Positions 32,274 through 43,474 of a DNA stretch of 64,000 nt are shown here, in pieces. The notes beneath the pieces are model-generated. The model had not been told where the DNA came from. It searched no databases and saw only the letters and a program-made list of their open reading frames with translations. The stretch comes from Acanthosepion lycidas (lineage: Eukaryota; Mollusca; Cephalopoda; Sepiida; Sepiidae), in NCBI GenBank assembly GCA_963932145.1, contig OZ010581.1, positions 84,521,806 to 84,585,805 of the forward strand, in the 5' to 3' direction. Position numbers and translations under genes: made by a program. The first letter of the stretch is position 1; each line of letters opens with the position of its first letter.

Positions 32274-34280
32274 GTGGAGAAAAAAAACATCCCGTCCTTT
32301 CTTATTAAAAGGAAGAAACCTGTTATGGCCGGTTTTAAGAGGTTAGTAAAGAAACATTTATTTTCTGTAAAGAAAAAACACCCACTGGATAAGGATGACC
32401 CTGAGGAGTACCCAGTTTTACCAAGTGTACCTTCAAATGAGGAAATCGTCCAAGCTTTAAAAAATGCTACTAAGTCTACGGAGGTTGAAAAGAGCCAAAA
32501 TGTAGAAGCCAAAAATGGCCAAGAAAAAGACAAGTCAAGTGAGAATGCTGGGGAATCGCCTTCAGTGTTGGAAGTCCCCACCTAATTGTATTATCAATAT
32601 TGCGGAGTTCTTGGAGCGAGTTAAGAGTTACGCTCACCTTGTCGTAGAAGGTGAACTCTTGGAGGACCACCAAGAATTAAGAAAGATTGAAAAAAGAATT
32701 GTGTCGGTCTTCGTCGTGGACTAGCGTTCGCGCAAAATCTGTCGCTCAACGAAAGACACAGTGATAAAATCACTGGAGTCCTTGAGGTTCAAGCCCCTCA
32801 GAATCGTTAAAAGAGCTGGCTCTTTCATGTGGGACGTATTGCTACCCACGCCGGAAAACTGTGTTGCTACTTCAAGTTGTGACTTGATAACCAAAGATCT
32901 AATATTACGCACAGAGTATGAAGGCCGAAGAAGGACCAGCGCGGCAATATACGAGGTCGCTCCTCGACTTATTGGGGAACATCTGGCTGCTTTCGTATCG
33001 CAGTATCGCGAAATACTAGGCGCTTCCTGCGATAGCCTGAACGGGGTGGGGTGGGGTGGAGTTTCGAAATATTGTTAGACCGAAAAGCCTTCCTCTCCAT
33101 CCCCAACTTTCTGGAAGTAGGGAGCCTGAGGCTGCCGGTCATTGTGACCGGCCACAAACCGGTATGTTGGAAGTGTGGAGAGACTGGTCACCTCTCCTCT
33201 TCCTGACCAGAGAAGAAGGCCTCTGGAAGTCAAGCTCCAGTTTACCAAAATTCCCCTCTGTCCAAGTCTTTACCTACCACCTCGCCTGCAATGGGCATGC
33301 CAGCTTCTGGGACCGGTACGGTTAAACCTCCAGTTGACGCAACATCTAATGCCACATTCCTCAAAGAGCCTTCGCCCGCTGCTAGTGCAGTTGTGGAGAA
33401 GGGGGCTGGCTGCTGGTAAGGCCAGAGGGAAGCGCCAGACAGCGGGTCCTCAGTCCCATGAAGCGCCAAGGGCGAAAGGCACACACAGCCCCACTCCCTC
33501 CCTACTCCTTCAACGTCCGCTGTTCCATCCACACCGTCACCCAAGAAACAAACCTTCCCCTCTGGCAACACCTAAACCAGTTCCCCTCAGCAGAAATCCC
33601 AGCCCTTACCGACAAAAATCCGGCTACACCCCTCTTCATACTCCCAGTCCTTCCCCAGTTAAACAAAGATCCAACTACACCCCTCTTCACCCCCCTACTC
33701 CTTCCCCTGTTAAAAATGTTGACATGCCCCCTCCTCCTTCCAAAACGCAAAGAAACCCCACTCAGTAGCTTAAAGACAAGCGCAAAAAAACGCAACGGCA
33801 TATATACAACTCGAGGGGGGGAATGTGTATCATATCACACGAGCCGAACGAGCAAAAGACTATGGGAACCGCATTAAGGACCTGAAGTACCTGCTTTCCA
33901 TCAGGCAGTATGCCGATTTAGATGTGGAGGACCCTTACAATTTCCAGCATGCCCAAAGAGTTCTCACGGTCATCAGAACTGGGACTGGTGCCAAACAAGC
34001 ATGGGCGATGTTAGACGAGGCATTTGGATCATATAGGTTGTCGTTGCCCATAGCTATTGTTCAAAATAAGCAGCTCAAGCATTTAAAACAATTTTGTGCA
34101 GGGAGGGTCCCAGTTTTAGTTCACGCCTCCCTCTATAGAGCTCTTAAATTGACAGTCCCCTGGGGTATCGGCGGAATCTCCCAAGACGGTACCATCAAGA
34201 CTGAGATAGGCCATGGGTCTATGGGAGAGGCTGTCGGTATCCTTACTCCGACCATGTTCAAACCAGTGTCCCAACACTAA
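32274..34280 (+). pseudogene. LINE L2 ORF1 (RNA-binding protein), broken
   Basis: Begins MEKKNIPSFLIKRKKPVMAG (an internal Met at MAGFKRLVKK is also possible). A lysine-rich N-terminus leads to a domain at 32790-33080 (LRIVKRAGSFMWDVL; EYEGRRRTSAAIYEVAPRL), an RRM-like arrangement. A CCHC knuckle follows at about 33165-33215 (CWKCGETGHLSSS, the last Cys codon replaced by TGA), then a proline/serine-rich linker and a C-terminal block 33858-34280 shared with L1 (QLKHLKQFCAGRVPVLVHAS). Stop at 32583-32585 and several frame changes. ORF2 starts within about 20 bases of its end. Confidence 0.75.
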
Positions 34281-34289
34281 TTAGGTCTG

Positions 34290-37191
34290 ATAATGGCACT
34301 GGTTAAAGAGTTTGAATGTCCGGGGCCTAAGATCTTCAGCGCCTCAGAGTGGATGTATGTTGCGTACAGGAGACCCATTTTTTATCTCGCGACCATGAGG
34401 ACATTCTGTCTAAGAGGTTCGTCCTCTATTCAGCATGTTTTGATGGACGCTCGAGGGGTGTTTCCTGGCTGGTAAGCAAGTCTCTGGATGCGGCGTGTGC
34501 TCTTGTCTTCGCTTATCCGTCTGGCAGGCTTTGTGTGTTGGATATTACGATAAAGGATAAGGCTCTTTGTCTCATTGGGGTTTATGCGCCCAATGACTCT
34601 ATGCAGCGGCCTGTTTTTCTTCGGCGGATCGAGCCGTTTTTGATGACATCTCGTTCGTTCTAGCGGGTGATTGGAATGCCGTCCCGATCAATCCCGATAT
34701 AGATCGTATAGGGCAAAAAACCGGGTACTAACAAACCGGATGTTAAGTTGTTTCAGGACTTTATCGACGGGTTTGATCTCGTCGATAAGTATCAAAATGG
34801 GCACCTCCGGGAGGTAGTATAGATTTGGACTAGGGGCAGCAGCTCGGATACGGTGGTGAGCGCAAGCTACATTGACCGAGTTCTAGTTAAGAGATTCGAA
34901 ATAGGCCTCTTAGAATGTCCAAGTTTCCATTTTATAGTTTACTCGGATCATAGGCTTGTCCGGGTTCGGGTAAACTAAGGTTAAGATGGCTGGCTACTGG
35001 AAATTGAACGCATCATTATTTGGTGAGCAAGATTTCCGGGACCAGCTTTTACTAATGCTACAGCGGGAATTGTCGGGGGCTGTGGTTGGGAATAAGTGGT
35101 GGGATTCGTTGAAATCAAAACTTAGGTATTTTGCTGCTGATTTTAGTCGACGACTCAATCTAGCACAAAAGTCTTGTGAGGAAAAAGTTGATCGAGCGAT
35201 AAAATCCCGTGTTAGTGAGGGACGTAACCGTAACTAAGGCGGAGCTGGCCTCCTGCTTATCAAGAAGGATCAAGTTCTGGTAGTTAGGGCTAGGCTAAAA
35301 AAGAATGTCTTGCGAGCTCGTAGGGCATTTACTCGGCATATCGTACGCCTCACATTGCCGGACAAGCGGACTGTGACTACAGACGCGGGCATTTGTGAGG
35401 CTTTCCGTGACTACTGCTCAGTTCGATGCCTATTTAGCTGATTTTCCCCGCCTTGAGGCGGCTGGGTGCGAGGGTCCCATAACAGAGTTTGAGATCTGGG
35501 ATGCGCTGAAGCAGGTTGCCCTGGACAAGACTCTGGGATTAGATGGTCATCCCTATGAAATGTACTTGAGGCAGTCGCCCGTCTTTGTCCACTTGCTGGC
35601 ACTGATTTTCAACAACTGGATGAAGCAGAGGTCTATACCTCAAGTTGCTTCGCAAGAAGAAAGACGGTGTGGATGGGGTAGATAATTATCGGCCTTTGAC
35701 GATGTTAAATACAGAGTTAAAGATTTTAGCCGTTTGCAGGATGTCCTTTCTAGTCTGATTGATCCTGAGCAGACTTGTGCTGTGAAGGGCATGACTATTC
35801 AGGATAACCTTCATTTGGTACGCTTGATCATCGAGCAAGTCGACAGTGATGCCGCGCTGATTAATTTGGATCAGCCCAAGGCTTTCGATAGGGTTGACCA
35901 TCGGTTTCTGGAGGCTGTTCTTTCGGCCGCCGGTGTCGGGCCTGATTTTCGCACTTGGATCCGACTGCTGTATGCGTTCCCCGGTGCGCTGATGGAAGTG
36001 AATAGGGTAATATCAAAACCTTTCATTTTGTCCCGCTCCATTCGTCAAGGATGTCCGCTGTCTCCATTGCTGTAAGTTCTTGCGTTGGAACCTTTCCTGC
36101 GTAAGTTGAAGACTAATCCGGTCTTTCGCGGAATTTCCTTACCTGGTGCTACCACCTCGGCCAGGTGCTTCGCCTATGCTGATGATGTTTCGGTTCTGGT
36201 CTCGAGCAAAGCCGAGATTAACGAAGTGAGCAAAGAAATCAAAGGGTATGTGATGGTGACAGGAACCAAGATCAACCGTGATAAGTCTGTTGGCTTGCGG
36301 TTGGGTTCGTGGAAGGGAGTTTCTTTTCCCGGGACTTTCCTCTGGACGAACGGGCCGGTCAAGATACTCGGCATCTGGTTCGGTCCCGACCTACTGTTTG
36401 AAATGAATTGGTCGGAGGTGAGAGAGAAGGCCGAGGACGCAGTTCGTCTGTGGACTCTGAGGAATCTTTTCTTGAAAGGGGTGGGGGGCGAAGTATGTGC
36501 CTCTACCCGATTCTCCTTTTCCGACTCTCCGTGCTTCCACTCCAGTCTGACACTTTATTGACGTTCGTAAGGCTCTTGTTCTCGTTCTTGTTGGGAGGCA
36601 AGGCCGCCATGGTTAGTCGCGATATCTGTTATCTCCATCCCTCTGATGGTGGTTTGCGGGTGACTAGTCGACATACGCTTCGCATTACCTATCTAAACCG
36701 GATGTGTATGCAATTAGATGAGAACGGCGAATTCTGGAGGAAGACGCCCGTAAAAATTTCCCATCATCGAGAAATGTGCGCTCGTGTGAGGAGGAGGCCG
36801 GCCGTACTCCTCGTGGCGAGGGCGCTTTCTATCGTGAATGTCGGCTTGCTCTCAATGTCGGCTTGCTCTGCGCGGAAAGTTTTTTGTCCTCGAGACCAGT
36901 GCCGTCTGTAGCAATATAGTACCGCCGTTGACTAAGGCTGAGCACTATGTGTTCCTATGCTTACTGGGGGTCATGCGAGTCGTGATATGGACGACCCGAC
37001 AGAAGGAATTTTATGGGAACGAGAAGTTGACCTCTTCCCAACTGATCTTGTTCTTTAGGCATCAGCTTAAATTCAAGATCAGGATGGAAAGGAGACGACT
37101 CCATCCATTGGAATTTGGCGAAAGGTGGGTGAGTCATGCGCGTCTCTGTAGAGTGAGTGCTGACTTAGAGTGGTATTTTGATGCCGGTTAG
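34290..37191 (+). pseudogene. LINE L2 ORF2 (endonuclease-reverse transcriptase), broken
   Basis: APE endonuclease: CCVQETHFLSRDHED (34355), GVYAPNDSMQ, GDWNAVPINPDIDR (34665), SDHRLVRV (34946). Then GYWKLNASLFGEQDFRDQ. RT: LGLDGHPYEMYLRQSP (35540), VKGMTIQDNLHLV (35783), motif A DQPKAFDRVDH (35869, family D kept), RQGCPLSPLL followed by a TAA at 36073-36075, and intact motif C FAYADDVSVLV (36171). The C-terminal tail 36840-37191 contains VIWTTRQKEFYGNEKL. The RT catalytic aspartates are present, but stops and frame changes, including in the endonuclease region, make it inactive. The CCHC segment seen in L1 is not recognised here. Confidence 0.87.
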
Positions 37192-37917
37192 GCATTAAGA
37201 ATTTTTTGCTGGGTTGAACATTGGCAACCCTCCCCTTGTTTTAGTTTTCTCTCCTTTTAGATTAGCTAGGGTATGTATGCTCATTGGCTCCTTTTATTTC
37301 TGCCCCTATTTTTTTCTTTCTTTTGTTTAATTCTCCATCCCTCCCATCGTTAGTTGGTTAGTGATGTCACTTCTCTGGTGGATGCAGGGCGCTTTTCGTT
37401 TCGAGTGTGTTTTTCGTATTTTTTGTTGTGATTGAATGAGTGAGTGTTTGTAGAGAGTGCATGGCTTGTATGAATGTTTTATATTTTTTAAAAGTCCCGC
37501 ATTGATTTCGTCCAGTTAACTGATATTTCTGCCACAGTTAGGGCTGTGGGGGGGTTTTACTACTAACAAAATTTTTCTTTAGTTTCTTGTACATAGATTT
37601 TGTAATCATTTATAAATACCCTTTGGGGCTTTTAGATTTTAAATTGTTGTTTTTATCCCCCTCTCCCTCTACAGACAATGAATTGTAAATATGGGGACTA
37701 GTTTAGGACTTCATAGAGTTTCTGAGGTATTATGGTGGTTGAGGAAAGAATGGCAAGTAAGAATTCGTTGTTTTGGTAAATGGAATATTGTTGATTTGTC
37801 TGGGTCAGTGATTGTGTCTAGAAAAGTTTAATCTTAAGACAGATGATACCATCCTTTTCCCCATTCCCCCTTTTTGGCCTTGTGCCACATTTGTACTTTC
37901 AATGTACAATAAATAAT
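37192..37917 (+). other. 3' UTR of LINE L2 with terminal hairpin
   Basis: T-rich, non-coding. It ends GGCCTTGTGCCACATT, then the stem-loop TTGTACTTTCAATGTACAA and AATAAATAAT, followed by the target copy. The GGCCTTGTGCCACATT word is shared with the SINE-like element (24973-24988) and, with changes, with the LINE fragment at 18625. Confidence 0.72.
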
Positions 37918-37977
37918 GACGAACACGCGTTTTTGCTGATGAGAAGTGAAGGTTGAATGTGTGACCCCATTTTGTCG
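37918..37977 (+). repeat. 5' LTR of element E, second part (with target copy 4)
   Basis: GACGAACACGCG at 37918-37929, then TTTTTGCTGATGAGAAGTGA and TGTGTGACCCCATTTTG. This matches 41875-41936 of the 3' LTR and diverges just after, which places the LTR end near here. It shows that everything from 24804 to 37917 was added inside an LTR. Confidence 0.85.
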
Positions 37978-40900
37978 TTTCTACGCTGCCTGTTGGACTG
38001 TTACGACGGACTATCGTTTGAACTGTGATTTGGCTACTAGTGTTGCGGTCGAGAGACAGAAGAAATCTATTGCAGTTGTTACTATAAGTTGACAGTCTTT
38101 TTTCTTTTCTTTAAAACCACAAGCTATTTCAGCACTTATTATCTAGCAAGATGGCGGAAAGACCGTTCGACATAAAATTGATCCCCGAATTCAGTGGTGA
38201 TACGAGTGGACAGTCTGTGGTTGAATGGATCGAAAATGTGGAACTGGTCTGCGAATTATGCGAGATCACGAAGATTGAACGGATTCTTCCACTGCGCTTC
38301 AAAGGCGGTGCCCTTGCTGTGTATAGGCAGCTGCCTATACACAGCAAGGGCACCGCAAAGAACAGAAAAGTGACATTGAGCAAATAAAGCGCGCTCTACT
38401 AACTGCGTTTGGAACTGACCGGTTCGTGGCCTATGACTAATTCCAGGCGCGGCGTCTGCAGCCTAGCGTGACAGTAGACGTAAATTTGGCGGAATTAAAG
38501 AAGCTCGCCGTATCGATCGCACCGCTTTCTGAAGAATGGATGACTTGTGCCTTCGTGTCTGCATTGCCTAGTCATGTTAAGCAGATACTCCGCGCATCAT
38601 CCAGAATGTAAGACATGACACTCAACCAATTGTTGACCAGAGCCCCTGCTATCATGATCGACGAAAAAGTTGCTGATGAACAGTCGTTCAACCAGTCGTT
38701 CAAAGAGGATTCGACCCCAGCCATCCATCGCCATGGCGATGTCACCTGCTATCAGTGTTCTAGGCCGAATAATTTTGCCAAAGACTGCCGCTATCAACGC
38801 GATACGACATCAGCGCCGGTCTCTTCCCCGCACCGATCATGAAAGAGGCGCTCCCTGTGATTAAGGTGTGCATCAATGGAATAATAATGGTACCGCTTTA
38901 GTAGATTCGGGCTGCTGTCGGTCACTCACGAACGGTTCGATTTGTCGGCGGTGGAGCAGACAAAAGACGGCCGATGGAAAGGCTCTCAGAAGCCGGGGAG
39001 TCGGAAACATCAAACTCAGTATCAACAATGGTGACCCCGTCACAGTCAGTGTGTTGGTCGTGGACAGCGCGTTATTAGGTTTTACCTGCTCCTTGGCATC
39101 ACAGAGCCGGGCGAAGTCAAGTTTCCTAGCCCGCCCATCTGTACTGCTTTGAGGATCAACGGGCCCGACTTTAACGCAGAGTTCGACCAAAAAACGAAGA
39201 CATGAACAGCACTGTGGAAATGGTCGGAAAACAACCCACCAGAAAAGCTCCAGAACCGAGTGTCAGAGTACTCTGTGCCCGAACGCGCCAAGGAAGAATA
39301 CCAGCGCGAATTGCAGGTGTGGCTGGACAATGGATGGCTGGTCCTCCAAGAGCCCTCATCCCGTTGATGGCCGTAGTACAGAAGAACAAAGAAAAGGTGA
39401 GCCCTGTACTAGATTATAGAAAACTGTACAAACAGGTAGACACATACACGGCTCATGCTGATGTGTGTGCACAAAAATTGTGAGAATGGAGAAGAAAGGG
39501 GTTCAATGTCTCTGTGATTGACCTTCGAAAGGCCTACTTGCAGGTACGCGTGCACCAGTCACTGTGAACATTTCAGACGGTGATTTTTAATGGGAGGAGA
39601 TACTGCGTAACGCGAATGGGATTCGGGCTCAATGTGGCGCCGGCCATCATGAAAGCCATCGTGGGTGCTGTGCTATCCAAGGATGAGACAATTCGTCAAG
39701 CGACGTCAGCTTACATTGACGACATCTACATCAACGAAACCTTAGTGCCCGCTGCGCAAGTGAGAAAGCATCTTGCTGACTTTGGGCTCGAGTGTAAGAA
39801 GCCAGAACGACTGGAAGACGGTGCTCGTGTGCTCGGCTTGCAGATCTGTGGGAGCACAACTTGCTTTATTAGAAACGTGGAAGCGAGCTCCCAGACATTC
39901 CCAAACACATGACACAACGCATGTTCTCGTTATGTGGAAAGCTGGTGGGACATTTTCCTGTGGGCGGTTGAATCCGCATTGCAACAACGTAGGGTGACTG
40001 CTGTCACTTCCGGCTGGGATGACAAAACAAGAGTCATGATAGCGGAAGTCATTACCAGGGTGCGTCAGGACGACCCCATACGTGATAAATGGTGTGTTGA
40101 CGGATGTGAATTTGACGTCTGAGTCGACGCGAGCTCCCTTGCAATAGGAGTGTCTCTTGAGATAGATGGATCTGTTGTGGAAGACGTTTGTTGGTTGCGT
40201 CCCGAGAAGGATACACAACATATCAACCTGTCGGAATTGGACGCCGTTATCAAAGGAGTAACCGCGGCCCTTCAATGGAATGCAAAGGTGTTGCATTTGT
40301 TCACGGATTCCGCATGCGTGCATAAGTGGATAGTAGACACTCTTACGGGGAAGGCCAGGATACGCACAAAGGCTGCGAGCGAAATGCTTATTCGAAGGCG
40401 GCTAGACACAATGGGAAAGTTGGTAAGAGAGTACAACTTATCAGCTGGTTAGATCAAATCGGAACAAGGCAGATAATTTAACAAGGGTGCCCCAGAGATG
40501 GCTTGACGCTGTTAAGAAAGCGGTAGAGGCGGTAGGACATGTCTGTGCAACGTCAGTGAGTGACCGTAACTCAGATTTACTAAAATCTGTGCATTGCCAA
40601 AGCGGACATCCCGGTGTAAAACGGACTCTATATTTCGTGAGGCAGATTGATCTCTCCATATCCAAAGCTGCTGTCAGGACAGTGGTCAGGGAATGCAAGG
40701 AGTGTCAGTCCATCAACCCAGCACCTGTGCAATGGCAAAAAGGACAACTGAGTGTGAGCAAAGTGTGAGCAAAGTGTGGCACCGTGTTGGAATGGACATC
40801 ACCCATCATAATGGAACTCGCTATCAAACCCTGATTGACTGTAGCCCAACCCGGTTCACTATTTGTCGATGTCTGCGTCGACAGGATTCCGTAAGCGTGA

Positions 40901-41669
40901 TTGACCACTTGCGGGCGTTGTTCTTTGAACATGGACCTCCAACGGAACTCCTCACTGGCAACGACACTGCATTCAACAGTGGACTATTTAAAGATTTTTT
41001 GGATTCGTGGGGAGTCCACCTCAGATTTCGCTGCGCATATGTCCCATCAGGAAATGGCATAATCGAGCGATGCCATCGGAGCGTCAAGAGAATCGCTGCT
41101 AGGAAGCAGTGTTCCATAATGGAAGAGGTGTATTGGCACAACGTTACCCCTAAAGACAATGTATCACCCTCAACTGCGCCAGCCAACATGATTTACCAGT
41201 ACAAAGTCCGGCTAAGAGGAATTGACGCGACGCGTTCAACTGAACGAATAAAAGAACGAGCGCCGTATGAACTGGGCGATCGCGGGTGGGTAAAAGCCCC
41301 ACATAGCCGGTGTACAACTCGGTAGCGGGTGGGATAAGTCACTGGAATAAGTAACTTGCGCTCTGTGCTGGTTGATAGAATACCAAGACACGTAAAGGAC
41401 TCTGCGTCCCTATGTAGGTTCAGATACTTCAACAAGTGACACTAGCAGTGAGTGCTCAGGAATTGAAAGAATAATCACCATCGGAGTTAGGGCTAGCACC
41501 TCTTCAGATGGCGAAGACTCTGTGCGTGAGGTTGCCAGATCAGAAGAATCCTCAAAAGACGAGTCTTCAGAACATACCACACAATACCCTCCAACAATCG
41601 CCTCACTCCGGAGAAGCTCAAGAATAAAGAGACCCGCCCCCGAGTGTCACTTATGTGACAGGTGGGGAG
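37978..41669 (+). mobile_element. Ty3/Gypsy element E, internal region
   Basis: Gag from 38151 (MAERPFDIKLIPEFSGDTSG), CCHC knuckle near 38750 (CYQCSRPNNFAKDC), protease near 38895 (ALVDSGCCRSLTN), reverse transcriptase 39200-39910 (VLDYRKLYKQVD; RMGFGLNVAPAIM; SAYIDDIYI), RNase H 40130-40450 (NLSELDAVIKGV; LFTDSACVHKW), integrase 40480-41330 (HCQSGHPGVKRTL; GMDITHH; GNDTAFNSG; PSGNGIIERCHRSVKR), and a charged tail to about 41660. A purine tract (AGGTGGGGAG) precedes the 3' LTR. All domains are present, but it is broken in many places. Confidence 0.87.
38305..38356. repeat. 52-bp perfect palindrome
   Basis: GCGGTGCCCTTGCTGTGTAT and onward reads identically on both strands over 26+26 bases with no loop (centre GCAGCTGC at 38327-38334). 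It lies in the Gag region of element E. Confidence 0.92.
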
Positions 41670-41936
41670 TGTAGTAAAAGAGATAATCAGTTACCTCGAA
41701 AAAGAGTTCGTGTTTTGTGTGCGATCTGCCGAAGAAAAATTACCAAATGTAGTTAGCAAAAAAAAAAAAAAAAATCTACTTTAAGGACTAGAATCTATGC
41801 TAATGTTCTTCCCTCCCGGTGAACAAAAGCCGTTGTTCTTCGCTTATAAAGGAGGAGATTTTCTGAGCTGGGGAGACGAACACGCTTTTTTGCTGGTGAG
41901 AAGTGAAGGTCGGATGTGTGACCCCATTTTGAAGGA
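41670..41936 (+). repeat. 3' LTR of element E (empty LINE site)
   Basis: Starts TGTAGTAAAAGAGATAATCA and matches 24570-24803 plus 37918-37977. At 41875-41886 it carries GACGAACACGCT followed by TTTTTGCTGG: the same site that is filled in the 5' LTR, here uninterrupted. Confidence 0.88.
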
Positions 41937-42254
41937 GGAAGAGTTCATTCTACTGTTGGTAGGTCACCATAGCAGTTAATAATTCATCACTGATAAATTA
42001 TGAAATAAAAGTACAATTGCGTTTATTTATTTTTTTAATATTTATTTCAATTCTAACAAGTGTGGCGTCATAAAAAAAGAAGTGAAGGTCGGATGTGTGA
42101 CCCCATTTTGAAGGAGGAAGAGTTCATTCTACTGTTGGTAGGTCACCATAGCAGTTAATAATTCATCACTGATAAATTATGAAATAAAAGTACAATTGCG
42201 TTTATTTATTTTTTTAATATTTATTTCAATTCTAACAAGTGTGGCGTCATAAAA
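41900..42254. repeat. Tandem duplication, 179-bp unit
   Basis: 41900-42078 and 42079-42254 are almost identical. The unit contains the E LTR end (GTGTGACCCCATTTTG), a GAGTTCATTCTACTGTTGGTA block resembling the F LTR start on the other strand, then AT-rich sequence ending GTGTGGCGTCATAAAA. Confidence 0.93.
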
Positions 42255-42859
42255 TAAATCCCACATTAACAGAAACACGGTTCGTTTTTCTTTTAGCAAT
42301 GTAAAAAAAAATGTCTTTTTAAATTATTTTGTTTTATGTAGTTGAAGTTATTAATAGAGTAGTAGGCTAAGAATTTAAAAGTCTGATAAAATTTAAAAAC
42401 TGAAATAAATGTTATCATACTTTTAAGTCTTAGTTTATCTTGATTAATAAAACTTCAACAATCTAAAAAAATAAACATTGCATTGTTTTACTACCGTGAA
42501 AACATGTAAATTGAAGATTGAAAAAAAAAATGGCCATTTTTGGACTTTATTTAAAGGTTCTGCACTTAAAAAGTATATCAATTTTCAATTATTGAGTTAG
42601 TATTATATATCTGTTCTTGTATAATTTATTATTATGAATGATTTTCTTACGGTTTGTTTTTATTTTTGCGTTGTGGATGAAGAGATATGGATATTGGAGG
42701 TTTTTTAATGTATTTACTATGTATTTTCTTTGAGCAAATATTGGGGACTACAAATTCTTAATACTCTTAAATAGAAACCTATAATTATACCAGATTTAAT
42801 TTTAGAGGAGTGGTTTGAGTAGAAGCTGACCAGGTTGTTTTTGTTTGTAGATTTTCTAT

Positions 42860-42860
<1 letters not shown>
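42255..42860. other. AT-rich sequence, no gene
   Basis: Strongly AT-rich with no coding or mobile-element signal. Short open frames nearby read into the flanking microsatellite. Confidence 0.5.

Positions 42861-42930
<70 letters not shown>
42861..42930. repeat. (TA)n(CA)n microsatellite
   Basis: TA run followed by a short CA run, directly visible. Confidence 0.95.
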
Positions 42931-42932
<2 letters not shown>

Positions 42933-43109
42933 GTTGAAGCAAGGGTTAAAAGACAAAAGCAAGATGGCTGAAAAAACATGGACAGAGGAAAAATCTTTTT
43001 TTTTAAATTCAAAAGTAACAGGATCATACAAGCAAAGTTAGTTCTTGGTAGTCTTGACCAAAAGTACGGAGGATCACGGGAATATTTACCTTGAGACATA
43101 CAGAGTTGG

Positions 43110-43290
43110 ATTTAGATTTCCTCAAAGATGATGAAGAAACTCGAGGCGACGGAGATGTGGTTCTACAGAAGGATGCCATGGACCGAGCGTGTGATCAAGG
43201 ATGAAATCTTAGAGAGGTTGCAAGCAAGGCGGAGGCTTATACTTAATATCAGGAAGAGGCAGCTGAAGTTTCTAATTCCATTCCACATAA
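43110..43290 (+). pseudogene. LINE ORF2 fragment, second copy
   Basis: MMKKLEATEMWFYRRMPWTERVIKDEI and then NIRKRQLKFL match the fragment at 17485-18165 (KKRLEATEMRFYRRML; RQLKFLGH). A heavily 5'- and 3'-truncated scrap of the same non-LTR family. Confidence 0.75.
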
Positions 43291-43474
43291 GCAGATTAAT
43301 ATTTTCACTGACTTTGTGAATTTTCATCACAACTTCAACATACAATCTTTCGTTTAAACTCACAAACTATATTCGAAACACTTCAAAAGGAGTTTATAAA
43401 AAATTTAAACAAACACTGCACAGATTTCCTTTACAAAAATGAATTCATTCCAGCATAAATCGTTATATTACTTA

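Larger units (their letters stand above)
31325..37917 (+). mobile_element. Tx1-like LINE, copy L2 (6.6 kb, near full length, inactive)
   Basis: From target copy 31313-31324 to target copy 37918-37929. T-rich leader of about 950 bases (31325-32273) containing an internal tandem duplication; ORF1 32274-34280; ORF2 34290-37191; 3' UTR 37192-37917. Same clade as L1 but clearly diverged in sequence, so these are two families or old subfamilies using one site. Better preserved in RT than L1, with several stops and frame changes. Confidence 0.87.

Noticed and set aside
33175-33877. Proline/serine-rich plus-strand open frames as separate genes
   Set aside because: They are shifted frames of the ORF1 linker of LINE L2, between its zinc knuckle and C-terminal block.
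37935-37942. CTGATGAG, the hammerhead ribozyme core word, in the LTR of element E
   Set aside because: No matching GAAA core strand or stems were found, and the 3' LTR has CTGGTGAG at the same place.
40693-41325. Independent host integrase-like gene
   Set aside because: It lies in order within element E between RNase H and the 3' LTR and is its integrase.
42717-43099. Minus-strand open frames with long YIYIYI runs (also at 17326-17529)
   Set aside because: They are translations of TA/CA microsatellites.
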